DNA of 64,000 bases from JACJWR01 sp963752505 (GTDB lineage Bacteria > Actinomycetota > Actinomycetes > S36-B12 > UBA10799): the NCBI GenBank assembly GCA_963752505.1, contig CAVVYM010000009.1:124001-188000 (forward strand). Reading direction: 5' to 3'. Shown here in pieces: positions 25,369-34,197 of the stretch. The position numbers and the translations under genes were made by a program. Position 1 is the first letter of the stretch. Every line of letters begins with the position of its first letter. The notes beneath the pieces were generated by a model. That model had not been told where the DNA came from and ran no database searches. It saw only the letters and a program-made list of their open reading frames with translations.

Positions 25369-25895
25369 CGACGGACTGCCGGGCCCAACTGGTAGCGCTG
25401 CACGCCGACCTCGTGGTGCCGACTAGGGCGTGTGCTGTGCGGGTGTGGCACGACACCTACCACGACCTTCTGCCCGCCGGACAAGTCGAATACATGCTCG
25501 CCCTGCGCAACTCTGAGGAGGCGGTGGGGTCATACATGGACGCACCGGATCGCTGGTTCGACGTGGCTCTCCAGGCCGGTCAGCGACCAGATGCGCCACG
25601 CGTGCTCGGCTACACATCGGTGCGCGTCGGCACGGAACCGGCCACCGCTCGGCTTGAGCAACTGTACGTCGACCGACCGTGTTGGGGTTCCGGCCTCGCC
25701 GTTCAGTTGCTCGGGTGCGCGATGGGCAGAGCCATCGAGGCAGGCGCGCGCAGCATCGACCTCACAGTTAACCGCGGCAACTACCGGGCGCAGCGGTTCT
25801 ACGCCAGGAACGGATTCACAATCGTCGACGAGTTAGTCTCGGACATCGGTGGGGGCTACGTGATGGACGATTTCGTGCTGTCGAGGCCCTTGTGA
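25365..25895 (+). CDS. GNAT family N-acetyltransferase
   Basis: A 176-residue acetyl-CoA-dependent acetyltransferase of the GNAT superfamily. The core strand-helix ARLEQLYVDRPCWGSGLAVQLLG supplies the acetyl-CoA P-loop (Q/RxxGxG/A-like, WGSGLA). Later NRGNYRAQRFYARNGF is the typical C-terminal motif B. The GTG start overlaps the PlsC stop (GTGA), so it is the third gene of the lipid operon. The substrate is unknown; a protein or small amine is usual. An earlier in-frame ATG lies inside the PlsC gene and is rejected. Confidence 0.82.
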   Translation: MTTDCRAQLVALHADLVVPTRACAVRVWHDTYHDLLPAGQVEYMLALRNSEEAVGSYMDAPDRWFDVALQAGQRPDAPRVLGYTSVRVGTEPATARLEQLYVDRPCWGSGLAVQLLGCAMGRAIEAGARSIDLTVNRGNYRAQRFYARNGFTIVDELVSDIGGGYVMDDFVLSRPL

Positions 25896-25907
25896 GCGAC
25901 CCGCCCG

Positions 25908-26633
25908 TCAGAGCGTGTTCAGCAGCTCGTGGGCGCTGATGCCGGCCAGCACGGTACCGAGCAGGAGCGTGAGGACGCCGGCGATCAATTCGCCGTGCGA
26001 ATCCAGGTAGGCGTTGAATTTCACCAACGCAGCATCGCGCCGATCGGCGGAGAGCAATTGGTACGCCACTACGACGATGATCTGCAGCGCCAAAGCCGCC
26101 AGGGTGTACACGCCGACCGCCAGCGCGGTTCCCAGGAAGGCAAGTTCCCTGGTGCTCATCTCCACCATCGCAACGAGGAACACCACGTCGACCATCGACT
26201 GCACCGTGACGAGCAGGAACCCGAAGACGAAAAGCAGGGCCAACGGTAGTTCGAGTCGCTTGGTGAACGATTCCGAGGCGAGCGACTCACCGCTGCCGCT
26301 GCGTGCAACCTTCCGGGCATGCCAGAGCAACCACACACCGATGCCCATGAGGATCGCCGCTGCCCCCAATTCGATGGCGGAATTCAGCCACGGGTATTGC
26401 TTGGAGAACGTCACTATCGGTCGGCCCAGGCCTGAGGCGAAGGCGATGCCGAGGACCAAGATGGCCGTGATCGACCCCAGGATGAACGTCCAGGCGCGAC
26501 GCACTCCCCGGGATTGCGACAGAAGGATGGGCATCGCAGCCAGACCCACCGGGTCGAAAGCACCCAGCCCTAGCGCAACCATCTCGCCGAACAGACCGCC
26601 GTCCACACCGTCGACAGCAGCCCGCAGAATCAT
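25908..26633 (-). CDS. GAP (Sap) family membrane protein
   Basis: A 241-residue protein with six predicted helices, of the LysE-superfamily GAP/Sap group (sulfolipid-addressing-like). The N-terminal helix carries LGLGAFDPVGLAAMPILL, the usual (S/D)P motif of the group, and a cytoplasmic loop with basic residues separates the two halves. Relatives are proposed to export lipids or small molecules. The start ATG overlaps the stop of the SRPBCC gene (ATGA). A second GAP-type gene lies at 55275. Confidence 0.75.
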   Translation of the reverse strand: MILRAAVDGVDGGLFGEMVALGLGAFDPVGLAAMPILLSQSRGVRRAWTFILGSITAILVLGIAFASGLGRPIVTFSKQYPWLNSAIELGAAAILMGIGVWLLWHARKVARSGSGESLASESFTKRLELPLALLFVFGFLLVTVQSMVDVVFLVAMVEMSTRELAFLGTALAVGVYTLAALALQIIVVVAYQLLSADRRDAALVKFNAYLDSHGELIAGVLTLLLGTVLAGISAHELLNTL

Positions 26634-27061
26634 TCCGCGGCCCCCGCCGCTTGGGCCTCGACAGACGTCTTGAGACAGGTCAGGAATGATTCCAGGACGG
26701 CGGAGCGATCCGGCACCACACGGCCGAGCACCGTCGCCAGCGGGCCGTGGACCTGCTGCGCCAACTCCACCCTCACGCCGTCGGCCGAATCGCCCAGGAG
26801 AAACACCAGCGACTCGGACACGAGGCCCGGGATCACCGAATGCCGCCAGGTCATGCGATTCTCTTCTTCCATGCCCCGCACGGCGAACCGGACGCGGGAA
26901 CCATCCACCTGGGTGGCTACTAGTTGGCCACCGTCGACCACGGCGCCCGCCACGTGCACCATCGCCCGGTTCCATTCCGGATACGACGGCGAATCGACGA
27001 GCCGCCCCCAGATGACCTCACGTGTGGCGGCCACTTCGACCCCGCACTCGTATTCGGCCAC
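26630..27061 (-). CDS. SRPBCC (START-like) domain protein
   Basis: A 143-residue single-domain protein with the START/Bet v1-like fold. It opens with the usual strand and helix VEVAATREVIWGRLVDSPSYPEW, has the middle strand pattern FAVRGMEEENRMTWRHSV, and ends in a long C-terminal helix. Such domains bind hydrophobic ligands. GTG start 6 nt after TAGTGT. It is translationally coupled to the GAP membrane protein, suggesting a ligand-binding partner of a transporter, by inference. Confidence 0.78.
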   Translation of the reverse strand: MAEYECGVEVAATREVIWGRLVDSPSYPEWNRAMVHVAGAVVDGGQLVATQVDGSRVRFAVRGMEEENRMTWRHSVIPGLVSESLVFLLGDSADGVRVELAQQVHGPLATVLGRVVPDRSAVLESFLTCLKTSVEAQAAGAAE

Positions 27062-27067
27062 GGCGTC

Positions 27068-27073
27068 ACACTA
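27068..27073 (-). promoter_or_regulatory. -10 box of SRPBCC-GAP operon
   Basis: TAGTGT on the minus strand ends 6 nt before the GTG at 27061. Confidence 0.5.
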
Positions 27074-27085
27074 GCCCATGTCAAC

Positions 27086-27766
27086 TCAGGGCCCGGCACA
27101 CCAATGCACCGGTTCGCCACCTTGCGCCAGCAAGGCCTCGTTCGCACGGCTGAAGGGCCTCGACCCGAAGAACCCGCGTGAGGCAGACAGCGGACTCGGA
27201 TGTGCGCTGGCGATAATCGGGACCCCCGACAACGACGCGGCCAGGCCCTGGGCGTCGCGTCCCCAAAGGATGGCGACCAACGGTCCGCCCCGCGCCGCGA
27301 GGGCGGTCACTGCCGCATCCGTCACCGCCTCCCAACCCTTTCCCCGATGGGAGCCAGAAGCGCCTGGCCGCACGGTCAGAACTCGGTTGAGCAGGAGCAC
27401 GCCCTCGTCTGCCCAGGCGGATAGGTCGGCTGGCAACTCGCACCCGAGATCACTGCGCAACTCGGTGTCGATGTTGGTCAGGCTGCGCGGCAGCGGCCGT
27501 GTGCCGGGCGGCACAGCAAACGACAACCCGACGGCGTGGCCCGGCGTCGGGTAAGGATCCTGACCGACGAGCAGCACCTTCACCCGCGCAAGTGGCAACG
27601 AGAATGCGCGCAGGACGCTGTTGCCGGCGGGTTGATAGGCATGACCGGCAGCCAACTCGGAGCGCAGAAACCGACCCAACTCGCGAATCGTCTCCTCCTG
27701 ATCCGCCAGGGCGGCCGCCCAGGAAGGATCCATGAGTTCATCAAGCGGTGCGACGGTGGCATTCAT
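27086..27766 (-). CDS. ung: uracil-DNA glycosylase
   Basis: A 226-residue family 1 uracil-DNA glycosylase, removing uracil from DNA in base-excision repair. The catalytic water-activating Asp is in LLVGQDPYPTPGHAVGLSF. LLLNRVLTV and the DNA-intercalation loop SAHPSPLSASRGFFGSRPFS with the catalytic His are intact. The ATG at 27766 is preferred over 27802 because it overlaps the NUDIX gene stop (ATGA), giving tight coupling with a nucleotide-pool type enzyme. Confidence 0.93.
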   Translation of the reverse strand: MNATVAPLDELMDPSWAAALADQEETIRELGRFLRSELAAGHAYQPAGNSVLRAFSLPLARVKVLLVGQDPYPTPGHAVGLSFAVPPGTRPLPRSLTNIDTELRSDLGCELPADLSAWADEGVLLLNRVLTVRPGASGSHRGKGWEAVTDAAVTALAARGGPLVAILWGRDAQGLAASLSGVPIIASAHPSPLSASRGFFGSRPFSRANEALLAQGGEPVHWCAGP

Positions 27767-28635
27767 GATCGCGACGCGCGGCCGATGTGGTCGAGGATCC
27801 ATCCCGGACCCAGGGTTGAGGCACCTCGCTCGGCCACGCGCCGGGTCAGTTCCCGATCTGCGGTGACGACCGTGTCACCGGGCGCAACGGTAGCGACGAT
27901 GTGATCGTCACCCGAGCCTGGCGCGGCAGTCACAAGCACCGCCGGGTGAGTACTTATCACCGGGGAAGCTTGTCCCTCGACGATCGCCGATATCAACACC
28001 ACCAAAGCACCGTCGGGCGTCGTCACCCGGCCAACGATTCCGCTCAGTTCATCCACGAGGCGCTGCGCGGCCAGGGCACGGTCGCGCCACCAGCCGTCGG
28101 CGCGGCTTCCCATCACATTCGCCACATCCACGACCAGGCGGGCGCGGGGCCCGGCCAGGGCCGACCACGATCTGGCGAATCCTGGATGCAGCGGGAGATC
28201 CGGGACGTCGGCCACCGGCAACCAGCGCACCTGGATGCTCTCGCGGTTCAACCGGGGATCTCCCCGTCGCTCGGCGCGCATGATCACGGTCGTGTAGGAC
28301 CACGACGGATGTGTGGTGGCGTGGATCCCCACTAGCGCAGCATCGGCGGCGTCGATGCCCGTCTCCTCCCACGTCTCGCGCAGGGCCGTGGTGACGACAT
28401 CTTCGTGACTGTCGCGGGCACCACCCGGGATACCCCAAGTGCCCCCCTCGTGCGACCACGTCGCGCGGTGCTGGAGCAGCACGGATGCGCTGGGCGCGAG
28501 GGCGTTTCCGCTATCCGCGGCGGGCGCCATCGGATCTGGACTGTGGATCAGCAGGAGGCCGGCTGCGCCGAAACGACCCCAATGCCGAGACCCGCAACCG
28601 CACTCAACCCAGCCGTTGCCATCGGAGACTGCCAC
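27763..28635 (-). CDS. NUDIX hydrolase with C-terminal NYN/PIN-like domain
   Basis: A 290-residue protein. The N-terminal half is a NUDIX hydrolase with an intact box (GGARDSHEDVVTTALRETWEETGI) that would cleave nucleoside diphosphate-linked compounds. The C-terminal half begins with RLVVDVANVMGSRADGWWRDRA and continues to DTVVTADRELTRRV, an acidic-residue layout like YacP/NYN or PIN nucleases. An upstream ATG (28728) would run over the divergent WS/DGAT start. The GTG at 28635 has TACGGT 7 nt before it and TCGACA 19 bp further, so I take that start. It is coupled to ung. Confidence 0.8.
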   Translation of the reverse strand: MAVSDGNGWVECGCGSRHWGRFGAAGLLLIHSPDPMAPAADSGNALAPSASVLLQHRATWSHEGGTWGIPGGARDSHEDVVTTALRETWEETGIDAADAALVGIHATTHPSWSYTTVIMRAERRGDPRLNRESIQVRWLPVADVPDLPLHPGFARSWSALAGPRARLVVDVANVMGSRADGWWRDRALAAQRLVDELSGIVGRVTTPDGALVVLISAIVEGQASPVISTHPAVLVTAAPGSGDDHIVATVAPGDTVVTADRELTRRVAERGASTLGPGWILDHIGRASRS

Positions 28636-28642
28636 GTCTGCC

Positions 28643-28673
28643 ACCGTAGTGCGGCGACAACGGTTATTGTCGA
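28643..28673 (-). promoter_or_regulatory. promoter of NUDIX-ung operon
   Basis: On the minus strand TCGACA (28668-28673), a 19-bp spacer and TACGGT (28643-28648), with the GTG at 28635 7 nt further on. Confidence 0.45.
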
Positions 28674-28718
28674 ACCCGACGCCGATCGCGACCGACGCGG
28701 CGCATGCTGGAGGATGCA

Positions 28719-30104
28719 ATGGATCCACGTATGGGAGCCTTCGACGCGGTGATGTTCGGGGTGGAGGACGATCCGGTCCTGCGCTCGTTCATCACAGTTC
28801 TGATCGAGACCGATTCGCCCCCAGATCCCGAGCGGCTCAGGTACCGCGTCGAGCGCCTCACGCGACTTGTACCGAAGATGCGCCAGCATGTCGTCGGCAA
28901 CCCCTTCTCATTGGTACCACCCCGGTGGGAGACCGAGCGGGAATTCGCGCTCGACTATCACTTCCGGGTGCTCGCCCTGCCTGACGGGACGCCCGACGAC
29001 GTCCTGGTGCAGTTGGCCAGCTGGGCGGAGCAGGACTTCGATCGAGCACGTCCCCTGTGGGAGATGATCTACTTCACGGGTCTTCGCGGGGACCGCGGCG
29101 CGCTCGGAGTCAAGATCCACCATGCCATCACCGACGGTGTCGGCGGCATGCAACTCGCTGCGGCGCTCCTCGACCTTTCGGCGAGTGCCGATGATCCGGA
29201 GGACATGCCGGAGGCCCCGGCACCCAGCTTCGCCGGCTGGCGCGACCGACTCGAGCAGGGCAGCGCTTTTGAGGCGTCAAGCCTGTTCCAGAGCGCGGTG
29301 GGAGCCACCAAGCTGGCCCTCGGCGCAGGCCGAGCCGCCGCCACCGACCCAGGCGGGTCGATCCTTGCCACGCAGGAGTTCGTGGCGAGTGCAGGGCGCA
29401 TTCTGGCGCCGGCCCCCGAACCGCTCTCCCCGATCATGACAGGCAGATCGTTGGCCGAGACGTTCTCAGCCCTGTCGTTCGACCTCTCGGATCTCAAAGC
29501 CGCGGGCAAGACCGTCGGCGGCACTCTGAACGACGCCTTCATGGCCGCTGTCGTCGGCGGTCTGTTGAAGTACCACATCCATCACGGTGAGGTTCCGGAC
29601 GAGTTGCGCGTCAACATGCCAGTGAACACGCGCTCGGCGGGCGACGCCGACGAGCAGGGTGGCAACAAGTGGGCTCCGGTGCGCCTCGCGCTGCCGCTCA
29701 ACGAGGAAGATCCCGCCCGACGGATGCGTCAACTCCACCCCATCTTGATCCAAGCCCGCAACGAACCGGCCTTGAGCATTTCTGATCCGGTCTACAAGAC
29801 GCTCATGAGTCTCCCCCGGCCGCTGACCACACGTATCGCCGGCGGCCTGATGAAGGGCACCGACTTCGCGGCCACAAATGTTCCCGGCCCGCCGTTTCCG
29901 GTGTACATCGCAGGCTCCAGGGTCACCCGACTCATCTCCTTCGCACCAAAATCCGGTGCCGCACTCAACATTGGACTCCTGTCCTACAACGGGCGCGCCG
30001 AGATCGGTATCAACATCGACCGCGACGCCGTGCCGGATCACGATGTGCTCGTGCGGTGCTTCAAGGAGTCGTTCGAAGAGGTCATCGCCACCGCTGAGAA
30101 CTGA
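28719..30104 (+). CDS. wax ester synthase/diacylglycerol acyltransferase (WS/DGAT)
   Basis: A 461-residue bifunctional acyltransferase making wax esters and/or triacylglycerol at the membrane. The active-site HHxxxDG motif is IHHAITDGVGGM (near residue 135). The C-terminal motifs FAATNVPGPPFPVYIAG and LNIGLLSYNG are also typical. The start at 28719 follows a GGAGG by 5 nt, better placed than the ATG at 28704. It complements the PlsB-like and HAD-PlsC enzymes encoded 4-6 kb upstream, which would supply phosphatidate for diacylglycerol. Confidence 0.9.
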   Translation: MDPRMGAFDAVMFGVEDDPVLRSFITVLIETDSPPDPERLRYRVERLTRLVPKMRQHVVGNPFSLVPPRWETEREFALDYHFRVLALPDGTPDDVLVQLASWAEQDFDRARPLWEMIYFTGLRGDRGALGVKIHHAITDGVGGMQLAAALLDLSASADDPEDMPEAPAPSFAGWRDRLEQGSAFEASSLFQSAVGATKLALGAGRAAATDPGGSILATQEFVASAGRILAPAPEPLSPIMTGRSLAETFSALSFDLSDLKAAGKTVGGTLNDAFMAAVVGGLLKYHIHHGEVPDELRVNMPVNTRSAGDADEQGGNKWAPVRLALPLNEEDPARRMRQLHPILIQARNEPALSISDPVYKTLMSLPRPLTTRIAGGLMKGTDFAATNVPGPPFPVYIAGSRVTRLISFAPKSGAALNIGLLSYNGRAEIGINIDRDAVPDHDVLVRCFKESFEEVIATAEN

Positions 30105-30921
30105 ATCGCTCCCAGCCCTGACGAAGAGCCGATCGCAGCGGCTCGGATTCCGCCTGTAGTCGGGTCAGCCGGGATTTGAGGGCCGCCGTGATCGGCTCAC
30201 CGCCAGCCAGTTCCGGCTCGCTCATCCTCCTGTTCGCCTGCCCGGCCGCCTGTGCCCGACGCGCGGCCTCCGGTGCGCAGGCAAAGGTTGCATTGCGCAG
30301 GTCAGCGAGGCCGTGCACGGGTGTTGCCCGCATCGAATCCGCACGCGCGTTCGTCAGGTAGACCTGGTTCGCCGGCGACAAGGGCAGGAGTAGGGATTCG
30401 ATGAACCGTGCCCGCCGGATCGCCTCCTGCTCCGGTCGGCCAGCCAGGCTCGCGGGGACCCTGCTGATCACCATCATCACCGGAACTTCCTTGGCGAGCT
30501 CGCCCACCGCAGTTCGCTGCGCGTCGCTCACGTCATCACCGGATGTGCGCACCCACCAGACAGCGTGCAACTGCTCGCTGAGCGGACGCGACGCTCGGGC
30601 ACGCGCAACCCTCACCAGCACCCGAACCGCCGCGGCAGCGCTCTGATCGTCGAGGGCGGTGGTCGATTCGGCCACCGTCACCACAGCGGTCGCATCCGCG
30701 TAGGTGTCGAAGTTGGCGCTGAACTCCTCGGCCGCAACCGGGAGTTCGGCTTCCCAACCGGCTGGCTCGACGTCCGTCCGGCCCACCGCGGCTCCGAAAA
30801 CCGCCTCGACCAGGGTGGACTTGCCAACCCCGGTGAATCCGAGCACCGCGAGGTTGAACCGCCCCAACGAAATCGGAGAGTTCTCGTCGGCACCAGCCGG
30901 TCGGGCAGTTGAATCCTCCAC
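30082..30921 (-). CDS. P-loop GTPase-like protein
   Basis: A 279-residue protein with a clear Walker A, LAVLGFTGVGKSTLVEAVFG (near residue 25-45), in a dynamin/Era-like GTPase arrangement. A switch-type TAVVTVAESTT stretch follows. The base-recognition NKxD motif is not obvious; VMMVISRVPAS occupies its place. The C-terminus is helical and basic. GTG start. It is third in a minus-strand operon 20 bp after the membrane hydrolase, and its last 23 bp overlap the convergent WS/DGAT gene. Role unknown. Confidence 0.7.
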   Translation of the reverse strand: MEDSTARPAGADENSPISLGRFNLAVLGFTGVGKSTLVEAVFGAAVGRTDVEPAGWEAELPVAAEEFSANFDTYADATAVVTVAESTTALDDQSAAAAVRVLVRVARARASRPLSEQLHAVWWVRTSGDDVSDAQRTAVGELAKEVPVMMVISRVPASLAGRPEQEAIRRARFIESLLLPLSPANQVYLTNARADSMRATPVHGLADLRNATFACAPEAARRAQAAGQANRRMSEPELAGGEPITAALKSRLTRLQAESEPLRSALRQGWERFSSQRWR

Positions 30922-30941
30922 GGCGACGATTGTGGCAGTTG

Positions 30942-32888
30942 CTAGGAGTCAGATGCCGACCATGACTTGAGTTGACGCTGAATCGATTCCCTGGCCTGTG
31001 CGAGTTGCTCCGCCACGACACGACGCTCGGCCCAACTGAGTTCGCGGCGGCGAAGTGCAAACTCGATCCTGGCCATCAGGGCATCGTCGGCGGGCAGGTC
31101 GAATGCGATGCGGGTGAACTCGGCGAGATTCGAACGGTAGTCATGACCGCGGGCGGCGAACTGGCCCGGCGTGACTTTGCTGGCGTTGAGGACGTCAACA
31201 GTGGTGAGGAAGAAGGTGCTGACCGGCCGCCAGGGAACACCGTCGGCCAGCGCAGGCGAACGCTGGGGTCCGTTGGACATCCACTCGGGGGCCTGTACGG
31301 CCAGGACCGGTGAGTACTTCGTGATGGGATCATCGTGGTGGCTCAGGAGGATGTAGCGGGCGGACTTTCGCAATTCCTCCGGCAGCGCCTCCCACTCCGC
31401 GATGGACGCGACCTCCACAACTTCGGACTCCGGGTCGGCATTCTCGGCGTCGAGTCGCCATTGCGCCGCCCAACCACTCTCAGCGGGTGTGCCGACGAAC
31501 AGCGCCCGCTCGATGCCTGCCCGGTGCAGCCCAGCCGTGCCCTCATGGAGGAACGCGTCTTGCAGGGTGAACGCGCCGAGGCTCTCACCGAGAGCCACGA
31601 GTCGCGGTCTGGCGTGCTCGGGGGTGGCGCGCAGGCGGCCGTTGATGGCGTGGAGGAGCACGCGGTTCTGCTCCCGCCCCAGTTGCACCCGATCGAGGGA
31701 GAGGAACGACGGCCGCAGGGAATACTGCAGCGCCACGATCGCGCAATCACCTTCGGTGAGGTACTCGAGGGTCTCGGCGACGACGTAGTTGACGTAGCCC
31801 GTTCCCGTCGGCGACGCCAGGCAGAGCACCGAACGGTCGAACGCCCCCAGAGCCTCCAATTCGTCCATCGCCTTGGACACCCGCGCATCCACTGTGACGG
31901 CCGAATCCAGCCCGACAAAGACCCGTACCGGATCCTTCGCCCGTCGGCCGGTCACGGCTGTGATCTCCTTGGCCGGCATCGTCATGTTCACGAACCGGCG
32001 ACCCTCGCGTCCAAGGGTGTCCCAGGGCACCCCGGATGCCGGACCGCCGGTGGCCGACCGCGACGTGGGCGGCGTGCTGTAGGCGTACTCGACCGCCGCG
32101 CCGCCGTGCTCGGTGCGGCGGTAGACCCACTCGAGACCGCTCCAGACAACCAGGGCCACCGGGCCCAGGGTGGCCAGGTGTCCCAGCGGCTCCGCAAGCC
32201 CGGCGAATCCTGGCGCATTGCGCCGGACCCAGCCCGATACGCCGCGTGCGCCCCGGCGCTCGAGGAAGGCGACCGCACTCACCACCGTCATCACGCCCAG
32301 GCCCTCAGCGAGCGAGCGCCCAACGGGCGTCTCACCGGGTGCCTTGCGGCGGTACCACACGATTTCGCCGGCCGCGATGGCCGCTCCGACCACGAAGCCT
32401 GCGGGCACCAGACCCGACGGTATGCGACCCGTTCGGTCAGTCAGCGAGTTGACGCCGGCGTTCAGCACCGTGATGGACAGACCAAGCACCCCGGTTGCGG
32501 TGATCGTCCAACCGGCGGTGCGTAGGACAGCGCGCTTGGTCGGTTCTCCGCTCCGCCGCGGAATCCCGCGCTGCAGCGCAAGGCCGCCGGCAATGGCTAC
32601 CGTGTTTGCGGTGGCGGCCAACTTGCGGCGGTCATTGAAGGACTGCCCGTCCTGGCCCGGTCGGATCCTCGCCGCGATGGAGCCAATCGCCGACTGCGAG
32701 GTCCGCGCGACTGAGTAGATCAAGGCCGCCGAGATACCGGTGACCAACGCCTGCTGGGTCTTGGTACGGGGAAGGAGCGAAGGCGCGAAACTCTGGCCCA
32801 CCGCTAATGCGGCGGCAAGCGTCGCGGTGCGTTCGGTGTAGTCGCGGGTTGCGAGCGCCGTTGCGAGGCGCTGCCATCTGGCTCCCAC
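30942..32888 (-). CDS. alpha/beta hydrolase with membrane N-domain (Abhydrolase_9)
   Basis: A 648-residue actinobacterial protein. The N-terminal about 270 residues have several hydrophobic helices (about 20-65, 92-112, 122-145, 160-185, 200-220, 240-262). The C-terminal catalytic domain has the nucleophile elbow GESLGAF (Ser436), an acidic SHHDDPITKY and a likely catalytic His in GHDYR (about 582). This is the Pfam pair of alpha/beta-hydrolase N- and catalytic domains. Substrates are unknown, with lipids or envelope esters likely. GTG start 3 bp after the copper-monooxygenase-like gene. Confidence 0.83.
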   Translation of the reverse strand: MGARWQRLATALATRDYTERTATLAAALAVGQSFAPSLLPRTKTQQALVTGISAALIYSVARTSQSAIGSIAARIRPGQDGQSFNDRRKLAATANTVAIAGGLALQRGIPRRSGEPTKRAVLRTAGWTITATGVLGLSITVLNAGVNSLTDRTGRIPSGLVPAGFVVGAAIAAGEIVWYRRKAPGETPVGRSLAEGLGVMTVVSAVAFLERRGARGVSGWVRRNAPGFAGLAEPLGHLATLGPVALVVWSGLEWVYRRTEHGGAAVEYAYSTPPTSRSATGGPASGVPWDTLGREGRRFVNMTMPAKEITAVTGRRAKDPVRVFVGLDSAVTVDARVSKAMDELEALGAFDRSVLCLASPTGTGYVNYVVAETLEYLTEGDCAIVALQYSLRPSFLSLDRVQLGREQNRVLLHAINGRLRATPEHARPRLVALGESLGAFTLQDAFLHEGTAGLHRAGIERALFVGTPAESGWAAQWRLDAENADPESEVVEVASIAEWEALPEELRKSARYILLSHHDDPITKYSPVLAVQAPEWMSNGPQRSPALADGVPWRPVSTFFLTTVDVLNASKVTPGQFAARGHDYRSNLAEFTRIAFDLPADDALMARIEFALRRRELSWAERRVVAEQLAQARESIQRQLKSWSASDS

Positions 32889-32891
32889 GTC

Positions 32892-34106
32892 TCAGGCATC
32901 CTTTCCGGTGACCAGCACCCCCAGGCACATCTCATCGGTGGTGCCCTCTCCCCACACAACATAGCGGGGTTCGGCCGGGATACCGGGTACTTTTCCGCGC
33001 AGGGTCGGATCGTGGGTGCAGGTCACCGTCACCTTGTCGCCCGCCGCCAGTGCCATGGGCTGGTCGAGGGGCACGGCGTCCTGATTGTCGAAGTCGTACT
33101 GCTCAACGTCGAGCACCCGCGTCATTCCGGCCTCGTTCTCGACGTCTACGGTGATGCTCTTGCCCAATAGGTGCATGTGGCCGGCCACGGCGAACAGCGT
33201 TCCGGGTTCCTTGATGGTCCGGGTGCACGACTGTGTCACCCCGGCGTTGGGATTCATCGGGTCGCCGCCGCACAGCGCCTGCAGTCCGAACACTTGCGCG
33301 GCACTGCCGCGTCCGAAGCGTTCCCCGACATCGGCGATCGCCTGATTGCGTTCGCAGAGCGGACCCTGCGGACCGTCGCTAGGGCACGGCAGTTCCACCG
33401 GTGCGGGCATCAACATCGAATACAGGGGGCGCAGGCCGCTGTCCTCGGCAGCCATGCGCAGTTTCACAGTCGAGGAATCCGGACCTGAACCGGCGCGGGT
33501 GTTGTAGTGCATCTGGAGCACCACCTTGCCGCCTGCCGGGATCTCTACCCCGTAACCGTCCGGTGTATCTGACGCTTCGCCACCCGGCGCCCAAGCGGTG
33601 ATCCAGTCTGACTCGTTGAGTCCGCGCAGCACGTCCCCGTCACGTGCCGGCACGCCTGAGCCGCCGAAGCACTCATAGCCCTCGCGATCATCCTCGGCGT
33701 CAAGGGCGGTCGCCGCTGCCACCTGTTCGGGGTAAATCCGGTAGAGGATCGCGTGATGGGTGACGTCCGAGTTGCCCGGGATCACCTGGAATCCCGTGGC
33801 ATAGCCACCGTCGACGCCGGCTGGCAGATCAAGCACGAAACAGCGATAGTCATCGGTGGCCCCCGGCGGGGCAACCGGGGTGTAGCTGCCACCCGGCAGC
33901 GACAGCGTGACGATCTGCTGACCATCCCGATCGGCCAGTGCCGGCACGGCGGTTGTGACCCCGCCGTGGCCGTCTGCCCCGGCGCCGTGCCCACCGTCCC
34001 CTTGCACCGCATCGAGCTTCGATCCGCACCCCACGACGGTCAAGACCCCCACCACCGCACCCGCCACTGCCACCAGCGCCCGCGACCGTGTTGGAGAACG
34101 CAACAT
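32892..34106 (-). CDS. PHM-like copper type II monooxygenase-family lipoprotein
   Basis: A 404-residue lipoprotein (lipobox VVGC, Cys27). The mature region carries every metal ligand expected of the peptidylglycine alpha-hydroxylating / dopamine beta-monooxygenase fold: His117-His118 (DVTHHAILYR) and His200 (LQMHYN) for one copper, His310 and His312 (GHMHLLG) and Met393 (TTDEMC) for the other. Several Cys could form disulfides. These enzymes use copper, O2 and ascorbate to hydroxylate C-H bonds; the bacterial substrate is unknown. The ATG at 34106 lies 7 nt after TACCCT; the longer frame upstream overlaps another gene and is rejected. First gene of a three-gene operon. Confidence 0.82.
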   Translation of the reverse strand: MLRSPTRSRALVAVAGAVVGVLTVVGCGSKLDAVQGDGGHGAGADGHGGVTTAVPALADRDGQQIVTLSLPGGSYTPVAPPGATDDYRCFVLDLPAGVDGGYATGFQVIPGNSDVTHHAILYRIYPEQVAAATALDAEDDREGYECFGGSGVPARDGDVLRGLNESDWITAWAPGGEASDTPDGYGVEIPAGGKVVLQMHYNTRAGSGPDSSTVKLRMAAEDSGLRPLYSMLMPAPVELPCPSDGPQGPLCERNQAIADVGERFGRGSAAQVFGLQALCGGDPMNPNAGVTQSCTRTIKEPGTLFAVAGHMHLLGKSITVDVENEAGMTRVLDVEQYDFDNQDAVPLDQPMALAAGDKVTVTCTHDPTLRGKVPGIPAEPRYVVWGEGTTDEMCLGVLVTGKDA

Positions 34107-34113
34107 GATCACG

Positions 34114-34119
34114 AGGGTA
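34114..34119 (-). promoter_or_regulatory. -10 box of copper-monooxygenase-like operon
   Basis: TACCCT (minus strand) ends 7 nt before the ATG at 34106. Confidence 0.55.
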
Positions 34120-34197
34120 AGCCTTGTTGGGGCCGGTTGCGAGGGGGGCTCGCAGGCCGTCGTTGCCCCGTGCGCACCCAACAGCGAAGATGGAGGC

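Noticed and set aside
28636..28728. ATG start of the NUDIX gene at 28728
   Set aside because: It would overlap the WS/DGAT start region; a promoter-like pair points to the GTG at 28635.
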